Shown: one piece after another, positions 27,054 through 35,287 of the stretch
Position numbering within the stretch: position 1 is the stretch's first letter
How the letters are laid out: each line of letters opens with the position of its first letter
Source: Methylotenera sp.
GTDB lineage: Bacteria; Pseudomonadota; Gammaproteobacteria; Burkholderiales; Methylophilaceae
Direction: 5' to 3'
Assembly: GCF_029945705.1 (NCBI RefSeq)
Contig: NZ_JAQSDC010000008.1
Span: forward strand, 1-48,445
Length of the DNA stretch: 48,445 bases
Notes under the pieces: model-generated
The model's database searches: none
Told to the model about the DNA's origin: nothing
Seen by the model: the letters and a program-made list of their open reading frames with translations, nothing else
Made by a program: the position numbers and the translations under genes

Positions 27054-27347
27054 CTAGTCCTCTACACCATCTACTATCATTACTCGATACTTAGCTCCGT
27101 TGTGGCGATGCTTGACTGCCTTCTGATATTGATCACTTTGATACCAGTTTTTAGCATCTTTCATGGTTGGGAACTTGTGAATCAAGCAACCTTCTACCTC
27201 TGGCCCCTCTAAGACTTCAATCGCACCATACCTCACTAATGGTGTGACATGATGTCCTTCACGAGCCGATATGGCTAACGTTGCATAAAGCTCCATTTCT
27301 TCATGATTCACGGTTTTTTCTCGAACCATTATTACGTAAGCGCTCAT
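27054..27347 (-). CDS. DUF1330 family protein
   Basis: A 97-residue ferredoxin-fold protein of the DUF1330 family, recognised from AYVIMVREKTV, YGAIEVLEGPEVEG and the FPTMKDAKNWYQSDQYQKA pattern. Family members resemble dimeric alpha-beta barrel enzymes or binding proteins, but biochemical roles are largely unknown. It starts four bases after the Hsp31-like stop and is certainly in the same operon, which is likely induced by electrophile stress through the NemR-like regulator. Confidence 0.85.
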   Translation of the reverse strand: MSAYVIMVREKTVNHEEMELYATLAISAREGHHVTPLVRYGAIEVLEGPEVEGCLIHKFPTMKDAKNWYQSDQYQKAVKHRHNGAKYRVMIVDGVED

Positions 27348-27351
27348 GACT

Positions 27352-28035
27352 TTACCTCGTAGCGAGTAGCTGCAAGAGTTGTTTTGCCGTATCCGCTGAC
27401 GAAGCTGGATTCTGGCCCGTAATTAGAATGCCATCTTGCACCACATAAGATGCCCAATCTGAAGATTTTGAATACAGACCGCCATTTTTAATAAGCTCAT
27501 CCTCTACTAAGAATGGTACAACATCAACCAAACCAACCGCAGCTTCTTCTGAGTTTGTAAAGCCAGTGACTTTTTTGCCTTGTACCAGCGGAGTACCATC
27601 TGCATTCTTAACATGTCGCAGTACGCCTGGCGCATGACAGACAAGTGCCACAGGTGTATTGTTAGCTAAGGCTTGAGTAATCAGTCTGATAGAGTTTTCG
27701 TCTTCAGCCAAATCCCACAACGGACCATGACCACCTGGATAAAATATGGCGTCGAAATCATTATGGTTGACTGAGCTTAGTGTTACCGTGCTTGCAAGTG
27801 CAAGTTTTGCCTCAGCATCAGCTTCAAATCGATGCGTGGCGTCAGTTTGAAAGTCAGGTTCATTACTTTTAGGGTCAAGTGGAGGCTTGCCGCCTTTAGG
27901 GGATGCGAGGGTGACTTCGACACCTGCATCTTTAAATATATAGTATGGAGCAGCAAGCTCCTCAAGCCAGAAACCTGTTTTGCGTCCAGTGTTACCCAAT
28001 TGGTCATGCGATGTTAAAACTGTAAGAATTTTCAT
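27352..28035 (-). CDS. DJ-1/PfpI superfamily protein, Hsp31-like (glyoxalase III / chaperone type)
   Basis: A 227-residue cytosolic protein of the class I glutamine amidotransferase-like fold. The nucleophile elbow ALVCHAPG gives Cys133-His134. The acidic partner lies in WLEEL (Glu25/Glu26), and the oxyanion segment is GGHGP at 101-105. This set matches Hsp31-type glyoxalase III enzymes, which detoxify methylglyoxal without glutathione and also act as chaperones. It is the first gene of a minus-strand operon, with a NemR-like box at 28093-28107, 58 bases upstream. That supports a role in reactive-aldehyde or electrophile defence; the actual substrate is inferred. Confidence 0.87.
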   Translation of the reverse strand: MKILTVLTSHDQLGNTGRKTGFWLEELAAPYYIFKDAGVEVTLASPKGGKPPLDPKSNEPDFQTDATHRFEADAEAKLALASTVTLSSVNHNDFDAIFYPGGHGPLWDLAEDENSIRLITQALANNTPVALVCHAPGVLRHVKNADGTPLVQGKKVTGFTNSEEAAVGLVDVVPFLVEDELIKNGGLYSKSSDWASYVVQDGILITGQNPASSADTAKQLLQLLATR

Positions 28036-28092
28036 TTCACTACTCCTATTAAATGACTGGGTGATGACGTTACTTCTGGCTTACCCATAAAT

Positions 28093-28107
28093 TAGACCAG
28101 TCGTATA
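28093..28107. promoter_or_regulatory. NemR-like box upstream of the Hsp31-like operon
   Basis: TAGACCAGTCGTATA closely matches the box in front of the regulator gene (28767-28781): the first 12 bases differ at one position. Placement between regulator and target operon suggests repression by the regulator. The right half-site is imperfect. Confidence 0.6.
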
Positions 28108-28148
28108 TTAAGTTGATAAAAAATATATGTGCTAATAAACCGCTATGC

Positions 28149-28745
28149 CTACTCTTTAAACAAAATTTCTTTTGTGGCTGACATCGCGTTTTTCATTGGC
28201 TCCATGTTGCGAGTGATTTTAGTCATTAAGCTAGCACCTAACCACATCTGATATAAAGTTTGTGCTTGGCTGAGTGAGTCATGTTGCATGCTTAGCGTGC
28301 CATCAGCTTTACCAGCCTCAATTAGGTTGGCCAATCGACTGATAATCTCAGAGGTGCCTGACTTGAGCGCTAATCTCATGGCTTCCGATAAATCTGTTAC
28401 CTCGGCAGCTAATTTGACTGCTAAACACTTACCTTGGCAATCAAACGTCTCTTGCGACTCTAGCCAATTCTGCCAGTAACTGATTAGACGATCACCAGTA
28501 TTTAATTTTGAATTGCTAAACATCGTGTCCATGCTGGCAAGATACTCTTCAAAATAATTCTGAAGCAGGGCTTCTCCAAATGCTTCTTTAGATTTGAAGT
28601 AATAATAAAATGAGCCCTTAGGTACGTCAGCCGCCGCTAGTATTTCATTGAGGCCAACGGCAGAGTAGCCCCTTCTCGAAATGATTTTCTGAGCAACATT
28701 GAGTACGTGCTGACGGACATCTAAGTTTTGATTGACGGTGTTCAT
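28149..28745 (-). CDS. nemR: NemR-like TetR-family repressor
   Basis: A 198-residue repressor. The N-terminal HTH has the signature VPKGSFYYYFKSKEAFGEAL, and the ligand domain has CLAVKLAAEVTDLSEAMR, both strikingly like E. coli NemR, which senses quinones, aldehydes and hypochlorous acid through a cysteine (Cys106). Cys103 and Cys107 here sit in the matching region (FDCQGKCLAV). Two starts are possible: GTG at 28763 or ATG at 28745. The ATG was chosen because it agrees with the family length and leaves the operator upstream. A palindromic box at 28767-28781 suggests autoregulation, and a second box controls the Hsp31-like operon. Orthology to nemR is inferred from motifs. Confidence 0.8.
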   Translation of the reverse strand: MNTVNQNLDVRQHVLNVAQKIISRRGYSAVGLNEILAAADVPKGSFYYYFKSKEAFGEALLQNYFEEYLASMDTMFSNSKLNTGDRLISYWQNWLESQETFDCQGKCLAVKLAAEVTDLSEAMRLALKSGTSEIISRLANLIEAGKADGTLSMQHDSLSQAQTLYQMWLGASLMTKITRNMEPMKNAMSATKEILFKE

Positions 28746-28766
28746 GGATGAGACTATAAACACTAG

Positions 28767-28781
28767 TAGACCAGTTGTCTA
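28767..28781. promoter_or_regulatory. Palindromic operator upstream of nemR-like gene
   Basis: TAGAC-CAGTT-GTCTA, a perfect 5-bp inverted repeat with a 5-base centre, 21 bases upstream of the chosen nemR start. It resembles the TAGACC-type boxes bound by NemR-like TetR repressors. Confidence 0.65.
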
Positions 28782-28936
28782 GTAAATATTTCAAATATTA
28801 TTTAATTATTTATATTTGCCGCGACGGATTGCCGATTGCTGTTGCGTTTAAAGATTACATTAGAACTAAATCACACAGTTCAGAATGTTCAGCACTTAAC
28901 ATTAAATATAAGCAATTAACTATAAGGAGCAATCAT

Positions 28937-29272
28937 ATGAACAAATTATTAATTTCTATTATGGCGGTGGCAGTTTCATCTACATTCGCAACCGCAACAA
29001 TGGCTGGTACTCGAGACCCTAACGTGAATAAGCACCAACACCATCAAGATAGACGCATTGCGCAGGGTGTTAAATCTGGTGAGTTGACTAGAGCTGAAGC
29101 TAAAGATTTACGTGGTGACCAAAAAGGTATTCGTCAGGAAGAGCGTGCGTTTAAATCGGATGGAACGTTGACCAAAGATGAGCGACAAGAGTTACATCAA
29201 GATCAACATGCTGCAAGCAAAGAAATCTATCAAGAAAAGCATGATGAACAAGAGCGCCCAAGAGCTAATTAG
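28937..29272 (+). CDS. Small secreted histidine/acid-rich protein with EF-hand-like motifs
   Basis: A 111-residue periplasmic protein with a Sec signal peptide (residues 1-23, cleavage after TMA). The mature part is rich in His, Lys and Glu. It contains two related segments, VKSGELTRAEAKDL (45-58) and FKSDGTLTKDERQEL (72-86), which resemble the second half of EF-hand loops but lack the first coordinating residues. The ATG at 28937 follows AAGGAG. Proteins of this kind are common in betaproteobacteria without known function; metal binding is possible but unproven. Confidence 0.75.
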   Translation: MNKLLISIMAVAVSSTFATATMAGTRDPNVNKHQHHQDRRIAQGVKSGELTRAEAKDLRGDQKGIRQEERAFKSDGTLTKDERQELHQDQHAASKEIYQEKHDEQERPRAN

Positions 29273-29306
29273 AGCAAGCAGCCATCAGGTATCATTTCCA
29301 AAATAA

Positions 29307-29337
29307 ATATATGTTGCATTTATTATGCAACATATAT
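29307..29337. promoter_or_regulatory. Putative NsrR operator upstream of nsrR
   Basis: ATATATGTTGCAT (29307-29319) and ATGCAACATATAT (29325-29337) form a perfect 13-bp inverted repeat around TTATT. The core GTTGYAT-N5-ATRCAAC recurs in front of hmp, which supports a common regulator. Confidence 0.65.
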
Positions 29338-29348
29338 ACTATGCAAGC

Positions 29349-29810
29349 ATGCAATTAACAAAATTCACCGATTTAAGTTTGCGTGTACTGATGTATCTCA
29401 CACAGGAAGACCGCCTGATACCTGTGACAATTAATGAAATCGCAGAGCAATTCAGTGTTCCGCGTAATCATTTAATTAAAGTGGTGACGCGCTTAAATAA
29501 ATTGGGTTGGATATCAGCCACACGTGGCAGAAATGGCGGGTTGCGCTTAGGTGTGCAATCCAATCAGTTAAAGCTGGGTAATGTATTGCAGGAGCTGGAG
29601 AATGCTTCAGCTTTGATTGATTGTGCCAAACCACCTTGTGCGTTAAAAGGGCAGTGTCATCTAAAAGAGATTTTAGATATAGGTTTGAAGGCTTTTTACG
29701 AGCACATGAATACGTTTTCACTGGCTGATGTGGTAAACCATAAAACACAGTCTGCCGTGATTAGTATGCACCAGCGTTATCAGGTGTTATTGAAAGACAA
29801 AGCGGCGTAA
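29349..29810 (+). CDS. nsrR: Rrf2-family nitric oxide sensor NsrR
   Basis: A 153-residue repressor whose iron-sulfur cluster is destroyed by nitric oxide. The winged HTH begins MQLTKFTDLSLRVLMYL, with the TRGRNGGLRL wing. Cluster ligands are Cys92, Cys97 and Cys103 (DCAKPPCALKGQCHLKEIL), nearly the same numbering as E. coli NsrR. An upstream in-frame ATG at 29325 would lie inside the operator palindrome, so the ATG at 29349 is preferred. It is followed by a terminator and then hmp, its classical target. Confidence 0.9.
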   Translation: MQLTKFTDLSLRVLMYLTQEDRLIPVTINEIAEQFSVPRNHLIKVVTRLNKLGWISATRGRNGGLRLGVQSNQLKLGNVLQELENASALIDCAKPPCALKGQCHLKEILDIGLKAFYEHMNTFSLADVVNHKTQSAVISMHQRYQVLLKDKAA

Positions 29811-29849
29811 CTATAACTTAATCGTTAGCGCCAATTAAATTATTTAATC

Positions 29850-29873
29850 ACACTCACACGAGTGTATTTTTTT
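29850..29873 (+). terminator. Rho-independent terminator between nsrR and hmp
   Basis: ACACTC (29850-29855), loop ACAC, GAGTGT (29860-29865), then A and seven T. hmp is therefore expected to have its own promoter, overlapped by the operator at 29883-29901. Confidence 0.75.
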
Positions 29874-29882
29874 ACATTATAT

Positions 29883-29901
29883 GTTGTATTTCGTATACAA
29901 C
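29883..29901. promoter_or_regulatory. Putative NsrR operator upstream of hmp
   Basis: GTTGTAT (29883-29889), TTCGT, ATACAAC (29895-29901): same half-sites and same 5-base spacing as the repeat in front of nsrR. It lies directly upstream of the hmp ribosome-binding site AGGAG. Confidence 0.65.
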
Positions 29902-29915
29902 TTTTAGGAGAAATC

Positions 29916-31142
29916 ATGTTATCTGCCAAAGCCAAACCTTATATCGATGCCAGTGTTCCTGTGCTACGCGAGCATGGCCTAGCCATCACAACGGTGTTCT
30001 ATAAAAATATGCTTACTGCGCATCCTGAGCTGAATAATCTATTCAATTTGGGCAATCAAGCAAACGGTTCACAACAGCAGTCCTTAGCTTCAGCAGTATT
30101 TGCTTATGCCGCCAATATAGAAAATGCAGCTGCATTAGCACCTGTGATTGAACGTATTGTGCATAAACATGCTTCAATTGGCATTAAACCCTCACATTAC
30201 CCAATAGTTGGACGTTACTTGCTGGGGGCCATTAAAGAAGTATTAGGTGATGCAGCCACACCGGATTTGATTGCCGCATGGGATGAAGCTTATTGGCTGC
30301 TGGCCGGCGAATTAATTTCAGCCGAGGCGCGCCTTTACCAAGCGGCAGGCTTTGAGGCTGATCGCTGGATGAAGTTGATGGTTGTTGACAAGGTGCAACA
30401 GGGTGCAGATATTGTTTCATTTACATTGCAAGCAGCAGACAATCAGAATTTACCAAATTTTAAACCTGGACAATATGTCTCAATCGCAACTTATTTAGAA
30501 GACTTACAACTCAGACAATTACGCCAATATAGTTTATCTGATGCGCCTAATAAAAATACTTTACGCATCTCAGTCAAATCTGAAAAAGGTGATGAATTTA
30601 AGCCAAAAGGTAAAGTTTCAAATTGGCTACATCAGCATGTGCATATTGGGGACATTCTAGACGTAAGCCATCCTTTTGGAAATTTCACGCCAGATATTTT
30701 AGAAAAACATCCAATCGGTTTGATTTCAGCTGGAGTTGGCGTCACGCCGATGATTTCAATGCTGAATAGCCTTGCCGAGGAGAACCCAAATCGTCCAGTG
30801 TTATTTGTGCATGCGGCTAGGTCTAAGCAGCATCTATCACATGGACAGGATGTGAGTTTGGCAAAAGTGGCTATGCCGCATCTAAATCATGCTTTGTATT
30901 TAAATGAGTGCCACGAAGAAGAAGAAGGCGTGACTATCGGTAAGATGGATTTATCAGAACTATTATCAACTGCTTTTGAGGGCAATGTATTTCGTGCTGA
31001 AAATAATGAAGCTGAGTTTTATATCTGCGGCCCACAAACTTTTATGGATGATCAGTGGAAAACACTTATAGCGCTAGGTATCAGCCCAACTAAAATTCAC
31101 CGTGAAGTTTTTGGCCCAGAAAGTCTTAGTCATTTAATTTAA
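29916..31142 (+). CDS. hmp: Flavohemoglobin, nitric oxide dioxygenase
   Basis: A 408-residue cytosolic enzyme that oxidises nitric oxide to nitrate with O2 and NAD(P)H. The globin domain (1-140) has Tyr29, Gln53 and proximal His85, exactly the E. coli Hmp positions. The FAD domain shows RQYSLSD and the NAD domain GVGVTPM, with the closing FGPE motif. The ATG at 29916 follows AGGAG; the longer frame from 29862 would run through the operator and is rejected. It is expected to be derepressed when NsrR loses its cluster. Confidence 0.95.
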   Translation: MLSAKAKPYIDASVPVLREHGLAITTVFYKNMLTAHPELNNLFNLGNQANGSQQQSLASAVFAYAANIENAAALAPVIERIVHKHASIGIKPSHYPIVGRYLLGAIKEVLGDAATPDLIAAWDEAYWLLAGELISAEARLYQAAGFEADRWMKLMVVDKVQQGADIVSFTLQAADNQNLPNFKPGQYVSIATYLEDLQLRQLRQYSLSDAPNKNTLRISVKSEKGDEFKPKGKVSNWLHQHVHIGDILDVSHPFGNFTPDILEKHPIGLISAGVGVTPMISMLNSLAEENPNRPVLFVHAARSKQHLSHGQDVSLAKVAMPHLNHALYLNECHEEEEGVTIGKMDLSELLSTAFEGNVFRAENNEAEFYICGPQTFMDDQWKTLIALGISPTKIHREVFGPESLSHLI

Positions 31143-31190
31143 GTGGATAAAGCAATAGCTTTAATTAACTCAAGCAGAAGGTTTGTTGTA

Positions 31191-32357
31191 TTAAGTGCGC
31201 AGCAAACCTTCTAAGGTTTTAGTTTTATTTGCTTCTGCAAACAGCACTTTATTAACCTGTGTCGGGTCGAGTTTAAAGCTCGCGCTAGCAATTGAAGCGA
31301 TTAAAGTCGTGAGGTCCGCAGTTGGTTTAAGGTCGCGGCCTTCATAAAGCGCACTGTTCGTTAATCCTGGCCAGTCGGCAAGCACTCTGCCGCCATTGAC
31401 ATCACCACCGAGTATCATGGCGGTCGAACCTGTACCGTGATCTGTTCCACCTGTGCCGTTGGTGGCGGCAGTGCGACCGAACTCGGTTGCAACGACAATC
31501 GTCGTTTTAGCCCAAACTGGTCCTAAGCCATCGCGTATTGCCGCGACGATGCTGTCTAGCGATTTTAATTGCCGAGCAAGCCTAGCCTCTTGTGCCGTAT
31601 GCGTATCCCAACCGCCAGTTTCTATCATGGCGATACGCGGTCCATCGGCTTTGACTAAAAAAGATGCCGCCAGTTTGCCTAGGCTTGCGGGGTCTTGCTT
31701 AGCACTGACATCCTCCGCCATATTATTGGCTTCCATTGCCGCTGTCCAAAGACTTTGTAGTTGAGCATCTTCTGCATACAATTGCGCAACACGCATCAGT
31801 AAATCATCTGGGGCTTGTGGTAGCGCAGACGGCGCGTAAGAAGGTACTTCTATTTTGCCGCGCAAAGCCATGGGTACTGTTGTGGCCAAAGCAATCGCTT
31901 CATTCTGCGCTGATGGTAGTAACGTAAGTAGGCGATTCATCCAGCCATCTTTGATTTGGTAGGCTGTAGATCCAAAGGTTTCTAAAACGTTTTGACCATC
32001 AAAGTGTGATCGGTTGCGGTAGGGCGATGCGACTGCATGTACAAATAATGCCTGCTTGTTGGCATACAATTTAGCAGTTTCAACAAGCGAAGGATGTAGG
32101 GCAAACATACCGTCCAATTTAGTCGCTTGTGAAGCATCAATCGCCAATGCGCCTCGTAGTTTGGCATATGCTGGGTCGGCATATGGAATCACTATATTCA
32201 AGCCATCAGCTGCACCACGCTGAATGATAAAGATAAAGCGTCGATCAGTATCTGCTGAGGCAAAGCTGATATAGGGTGATGCTAGCAGGACACCAGCACC
32301 AGCAGAAAGCATACGGAGGAAGTCACGACGATTTATATTGTTAGCCATATTTTGCAT
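31191..32357 (-). CDS. DUF1501 family protein, Tat-exported
   Basis: A 388-residue protein with a twin-arginine signal (NRRDFLRMLSAGAGVLL) and the DUF1501 pattern: FIIQRGAADGLNIVIPY, SHFDGQNVLET, GGWDTHTAQEARL, ATEFGRTAATNGTGG and DHGTGSTAMILGG. The fold is related to alkaline phosphatase/sulfatase proteins; the substrate is unknown. The start is set by AAGGAG, which lies inside the end of the upstream DUF1800 gene; only two bases separate the genes. DUF1800 and DUF1501 genes are regular partners in many bacteria. Here they form the end of an ECF-sigma operon. Confidence 0.9.
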   Translation of the reverse strand: MQNMANNINRRDFLRMLSAGAGVLLASPYISFASADTDRRFIFIIQRGAADGLNIVIPYADPAYAKLRGALAIDASQATKLDGMFALHPSLVETAKLYANKQALFVHAVASPYRNRSHFDGQNVLETFGSTAYQIKDGWMNRLLTLLPSAQNEAIALATTVPMALRGKIEVPSYAPSALPQAPDDLLMRVAQLYAEDAQLQSLWTAAMEANNMAEDVSAKQDPASLGKLAASFLVKADGPRIAMIETGGWDTHTAQEARLARQLKSLDSIVAAIRDGLGPVWAKTTIVVATEFGRTAATNGTGGTDHGTGSTAMILGGDVNGGRVLADWPGLTNSALYEGRDLKPTADLTTLIASIASASFKLDPTQVNKVLFAEANKTKTLEGLLRT

Positions 32358-32359
32358 GG

Positions 32360-33754
32360 CTATCTCCTTAGAAACTCAGGTGAAACCAGCAATAGTGCTA
32401 AACCAGTAGAAGCACTCTCTGAGCGGCTGATGGCAGTTTTGGTTTGATCACTTACTGCACCTAAAAGTACTTTATCAGCTAATACACGAGCATCTAACTT
32501 ATCGCCCAAAGGCGCAACTAAGCGTTGAGCTAGTTCTACTCGCCTAAGTAGCGCGTTTGGCGCAGCCCACGTTGCTGCGATATCATCAAAACCAGCGGGC
32601 GAGCCTGGCTTCCAAGTTTGTTGACCTAACTGATTTAAAATCTGCCCGACTTTAATATTGTCTAGATTTTGTCGCCCTAAGCCTCTAAGCGATGAAATAA
32701 GCCATTCCCATGGTGTTTTAAATTTAGCTGGAGAGCTTAACCATGACTCAGGCGCTTCTATCAACGCACGATAAACTTTACTAAGGTCACCATTACTAGC
32801 CAAATAGGCTTGTGTAAGTTTATTTACTAAACTTTCTGGTGGTGTATCACTGACAAAGTGCTGCGCCAACTTGGTTGATATGTGCGTAGCCGTCGCCCGT
32901 GAATTAGCTAAATCAATCAAAATGGCTTCCGCTTGCGCTTTGCCAGCTTGGTGATAAGCCTTACCCATAATGTTGCGTTCGCCTGGCTCATGTAACTGTG
33001 GTCGAAACATAAAGCCATTGGCTTCTGAACTTGCAGCTTTATCTTTGCCTAACCCGGCAATGCTCCAACCTGTGAGCGCACGTGCAAACTCCGTGACATC
33101 TTCCTGCGTATAACCGCTACGCACGCCTAGCGTGTGCAGTTCCATAATTTCACGTGCCAAATTCTCGTTTAAGCCACGCTTTTTATCAGGCTGCTTCTCG
33201 GCTGAACGGCTGCCAGCTTTGCTGTTAGGTCCGATAGACTTTACTTGATCTAAATAGATTAGCATGGCTGGATGCCGCTCTACGGCAAATAGTAGGTCTT
33301 TGAAGTTTCCAAGAATGTTAGGCCGAATAGCTTCAAACTCGAAGACGCCTGCTAAGTCTGCAATAGCGGGTTTTTCAATAGAAACTGCAAAATGATTCGC
33401 CCAAAAATGCACTAGACGTTCCATAAAAGGCGTAGGGCTAGTCAAAGCCAAAGTAGCTCGCGCACTCACAGCGTCTTGATAAGTATCTTTTATCTCACGC
33501 CTAAATGTGCGTTTCATGTCCTTTTTATCAGCATCATCAAGCTTACGCATCTCTTGTTGCTGCTGGGTAAACTTTGCAATTAAGTTGGCTGTATTTGGTT
33601 GGTTTGCTAAGCTGATTGGCTTAGCTTGATACTGGCTGAATTGATCTAGTAACCATTTTTTAGGGTCATTCGGTACAGCGTCATCTGCACGTGCACCTAA
33701 GCCAAAGCGATTCAGGGCAATAGCAGCTGCGCTCATGTTAGTGGTGTTAGCCAT
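32360..33754 (-). CDS. DUF1800 family protein
   Basis: A 464-residue protein recognised from the family pattern: AALNRFGLGAR-type start (AIALNRFGLGARADD), MERLVHFWANHFAVS, ILGNFKDLLFAVERHPAML, NLAREIMELHTLGV, YTQEDVTEFARALTGW and FKTPWEWLISSLRGLG. The function of the family is unknown. I see no clear signal peptide, although its partner DUF1501 has a Tat signal and may carry it out. It follows the Spy/CpxP-like gene by 29 bases in the sigma-factor operon. Confidence 0.9.
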   Translation of the reverse strand: MANTTNMSAAAIALNRFGLGARADDAVPNDPKKWLLDQFSQYQAKPISLANQPNTANLIAKFTQQQQEMRKLDDADKKDMKRTFRREIKDTYQDAVSARATLALTSPTPFMERLVHFWANHFAVSIEKPAIADLAGVFEFEAIRPNILGNFKDLLFAVERHPAMLIYLDQVKSIGPNSKAGSRSAEKQPDKKRGLNENLAREIMELHTLGVRSGYTQEDVTEFARALTGWSIAGLGKDKAASSEANGFMFRPQLHEPGERNIMGKAYHQAGKAQAEAILIDLANSRATATHISTKLAQHFVSDTPPESLVNKLTQAYLASNGDLSKVYRALIEAPESWLSSPAKFKTPWEWLISSLRGLGRQNLDNIKVGQILNQLGQQTWKPGSPAGFDDIAATWAAPNALLRRVELAQRLVAPLGDKLDARVLADKVLLGAVSDQTKTAISRSESASTGLALLLVSPEFLRR

Positions 33755-33783
33755 ACTTTGATTATTCCCGAATATTTTTAGTA

Positions 33784-34272
33784 TTAATTATCTTTAAGCA
33801 TCATGATAGGCGGCTCGCGTAAAGGGCCTTTTTTAGCCAAGCCGTCTGCAAATTTTTGTCTATCTTCTGCAGAAAGTGATTCTGCGTAATTCAGCATAGT
33901 GACTTCAATTTTCATGCGTATGGCTCTATCGGCTTCACGGGTCTTAGCAAGTGCAACTTCTACAGCTTGTCTATCAAACTTAGGTTCAGCAATGAGTTTA
34001 CGCACTTCAGTGCGTGCCTCGTTAGCGGTTGCCAATAGCGGCTTAACTTCACGTCTTGCTACACGCAAAGTTTTTTTAAACTGCCGTTGCTGCTCTTGAC
34101 TCAAGTTTTCTGCGGCAAAACGTAAAGCATTTTGACCCACCTTGCCAGTTTCATTGTTTGCAAATAACTTATAAGCGCCACCAGCAATGCAACCGATTAA
34201 AAATAGATTTAATAGCAGGGAGGCGAAAATAAACTTCTGATTTTCTATTTTATTCATTCTAAAGCCCGTCAT
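33784..34272 (-). CDS. Periplasmic Spy/CpxP-like heavy-metal-resistance-type protein
   Basis: A 162-residue protein anchored by one N-terminal helix (FIFASLLLNLFLIGCIAGGAY, about residues 14-34). The periplasmic part is all-helical and charged: LRFAAENLSQEQQRQFKKTL, then KPLLATANEARTEVRKLI and LSAEDRQKFADGL. The LSxEQR-like and LSAEDR repeats are the hallmark of the Spy/CpxP/CnrX group, which sense metals or misfolded proteins. The ATG at 34272 begins two bases after the anti-sigma stop. By analogy with CnrX it could be the sensor acting on the anti-sigma protein; this is inference. Confidence 0.8.
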   Translation of the reverse strand: MTGFRMNKIENQKFIFASLLLNLFLIGCIAGGAYKLFANNETGKVGQNALRFAAENLSQEQQRQFKKTLRVARREVKPLLATANEARTEVRKLIAEPKFDRQAVEVALAKTREADRAIRMKIEVTMLNYAESLSAEDRQKFADGLAKKGPLREPPIMMLKDN

Positions 34273-34274
34273 TA

Positions 34275-34721
34275 TTAAGACCACTCCTGTCCAACATCCA
34301 CGAACTGCGCCATTGTGCCAGATGCTTCACTTACACCATTAATGCTTTCAGAGAGCATGCCTGAAGTCCAAATTGATACAAAAAATGCACCCGCAATTGC
34401 ACCCGCTAAACCTGTGCCAATAAAACCAGAAATACCAAGCCAGTTTTTGATATCCCACTGTTGCCAAAAGCTTTGCTTGATACTTGAGGCATCAGCTTTT
34501 GGTGCACTGGCGATAATGCTATCAAACAGCGTACGTTCAGCAGGCGCTATCGCATGGCTGCTCAACACCCCATCCAACAAACGTGCTTGTTCAAACGCCT
34601 TATTCACTTCAGTTAGATTGAGTTTAATTATTTCGTAGGCTTGTTTCTGGTGAACTTCTGGCCAGTGTTCAATCGCTGCGCCATAGGCATCTATGAGCTT
34701 GATAAATTGATCTATATTCAT
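34275..34721 (-). CDS. Anti-sigma-factor-like membrane protein
   Basis: A 148-residue protein with an N-terminal cytosolic helical part (1-90), one transmembrane helix (about 97-119, LGISGFIGTGLAGAIAGAFF) and a short periplasmic tail. It overlaps the sigma-factor stop by four bases, the classical sigma/anti-sigma arrangement, which is the main reason for this call. It carries no zinc-binding HxxxCxxC motif. Confidence 0.7.
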   Translation of the reverse strand: MNIDQFIKLIDAYGAAIEHWPEVHQKQAYEIIKLNLTEVNKAFEQARLLDGVLSSHAIAPAERTLFDSIIASAPKADASSIKQSFWQQWDIKNWLGISGFIGTGLAGAIAGAFFVSIWTSGMLSESINGVSEASGTMAQFVDVGQEWS

Positions 34722-35287
34722 GCTTTGTGTACTCCTTGTTCTGCGAGCAATGCTCGCATATTACGTCTTGCGCGTGATAGCAGGCTTTCAAGCGCATCCA
34801 CGCTGACGCCCATTAAATCTGCCGCCTCAATATTTGAAAGTTCTTGATAATATTGCAGTACCAAAGCCTCCCTCTGTCGGTTAGGTAAGGCCGCTAGTGC
34901 GGAACTAATCAGGTCACCTTGTTGCGACTTGTCTAAACGCTGCTCGGGGATTAGCGCAGGATCTATCAGTTCTGGCGCATTTTCGTAGCTATAATCTTTG
35001 TCAGTGTAGCCCTTACGGCTACGCAACTTGTCATAACACAAATTAAGCGCTACTTTATGCAGCCAAGTATCAAATTTAGCGCCACCAGACTGCCAATGTT
35101 CAGCCTGTTTCCAAACCCGCAAAAAAGTTTCTTGCACCACATCCTCGGCTTCAGCGCGGTCATTGAGCATGCGCACACCCAACGCCAGCAGCCGAGAAAG
35201 CTTTTTAGCCACCATCTCCCGAATAGCCGATTGATCGCCACGCGCAATACGCGGCAACAGTTCGGCATCAGGGTCGAGTTCAATCAT
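34718..35287 (-). CDS. ECF-type RNA polymerase sigma factor
   Basis: A 189-residue sigma-70 family protein with region 2 (MLNDRAEAEDVVQETFLRVW, FDTWLHKVALNLCYDKLR) and region 4 (LPNRQREALVLQYYQELS, DALESLLSRARRNMRALL). It is the first gene of a five-gene minus-strand operon that includes its presumed anti-sigma factor, a Spy/CpxP-like protein, and DUF1800/DUF1501 proteins. ECF factors usually drive their own operon; an upstream promoter in 35288-35400 is expected, but I could not define its boxes. Confidence 0.92.
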   Translation of the reverse strand: MIELDPDAELLPRIARGDQSAIREMVAKKLSRLLALGVRMLNDRAEAEDVVQETFLRVWKQAEHWQSGGAKFDTWLHKVALNLCYDKLRSRKGYTDKDYSYENAPELIDPALIPEQRLDKSQQGDLISSALAALPNRQREALVLQYYQELSNIEAADLMGVSVDALESLLSRARRNMRALLAEQGVHKA

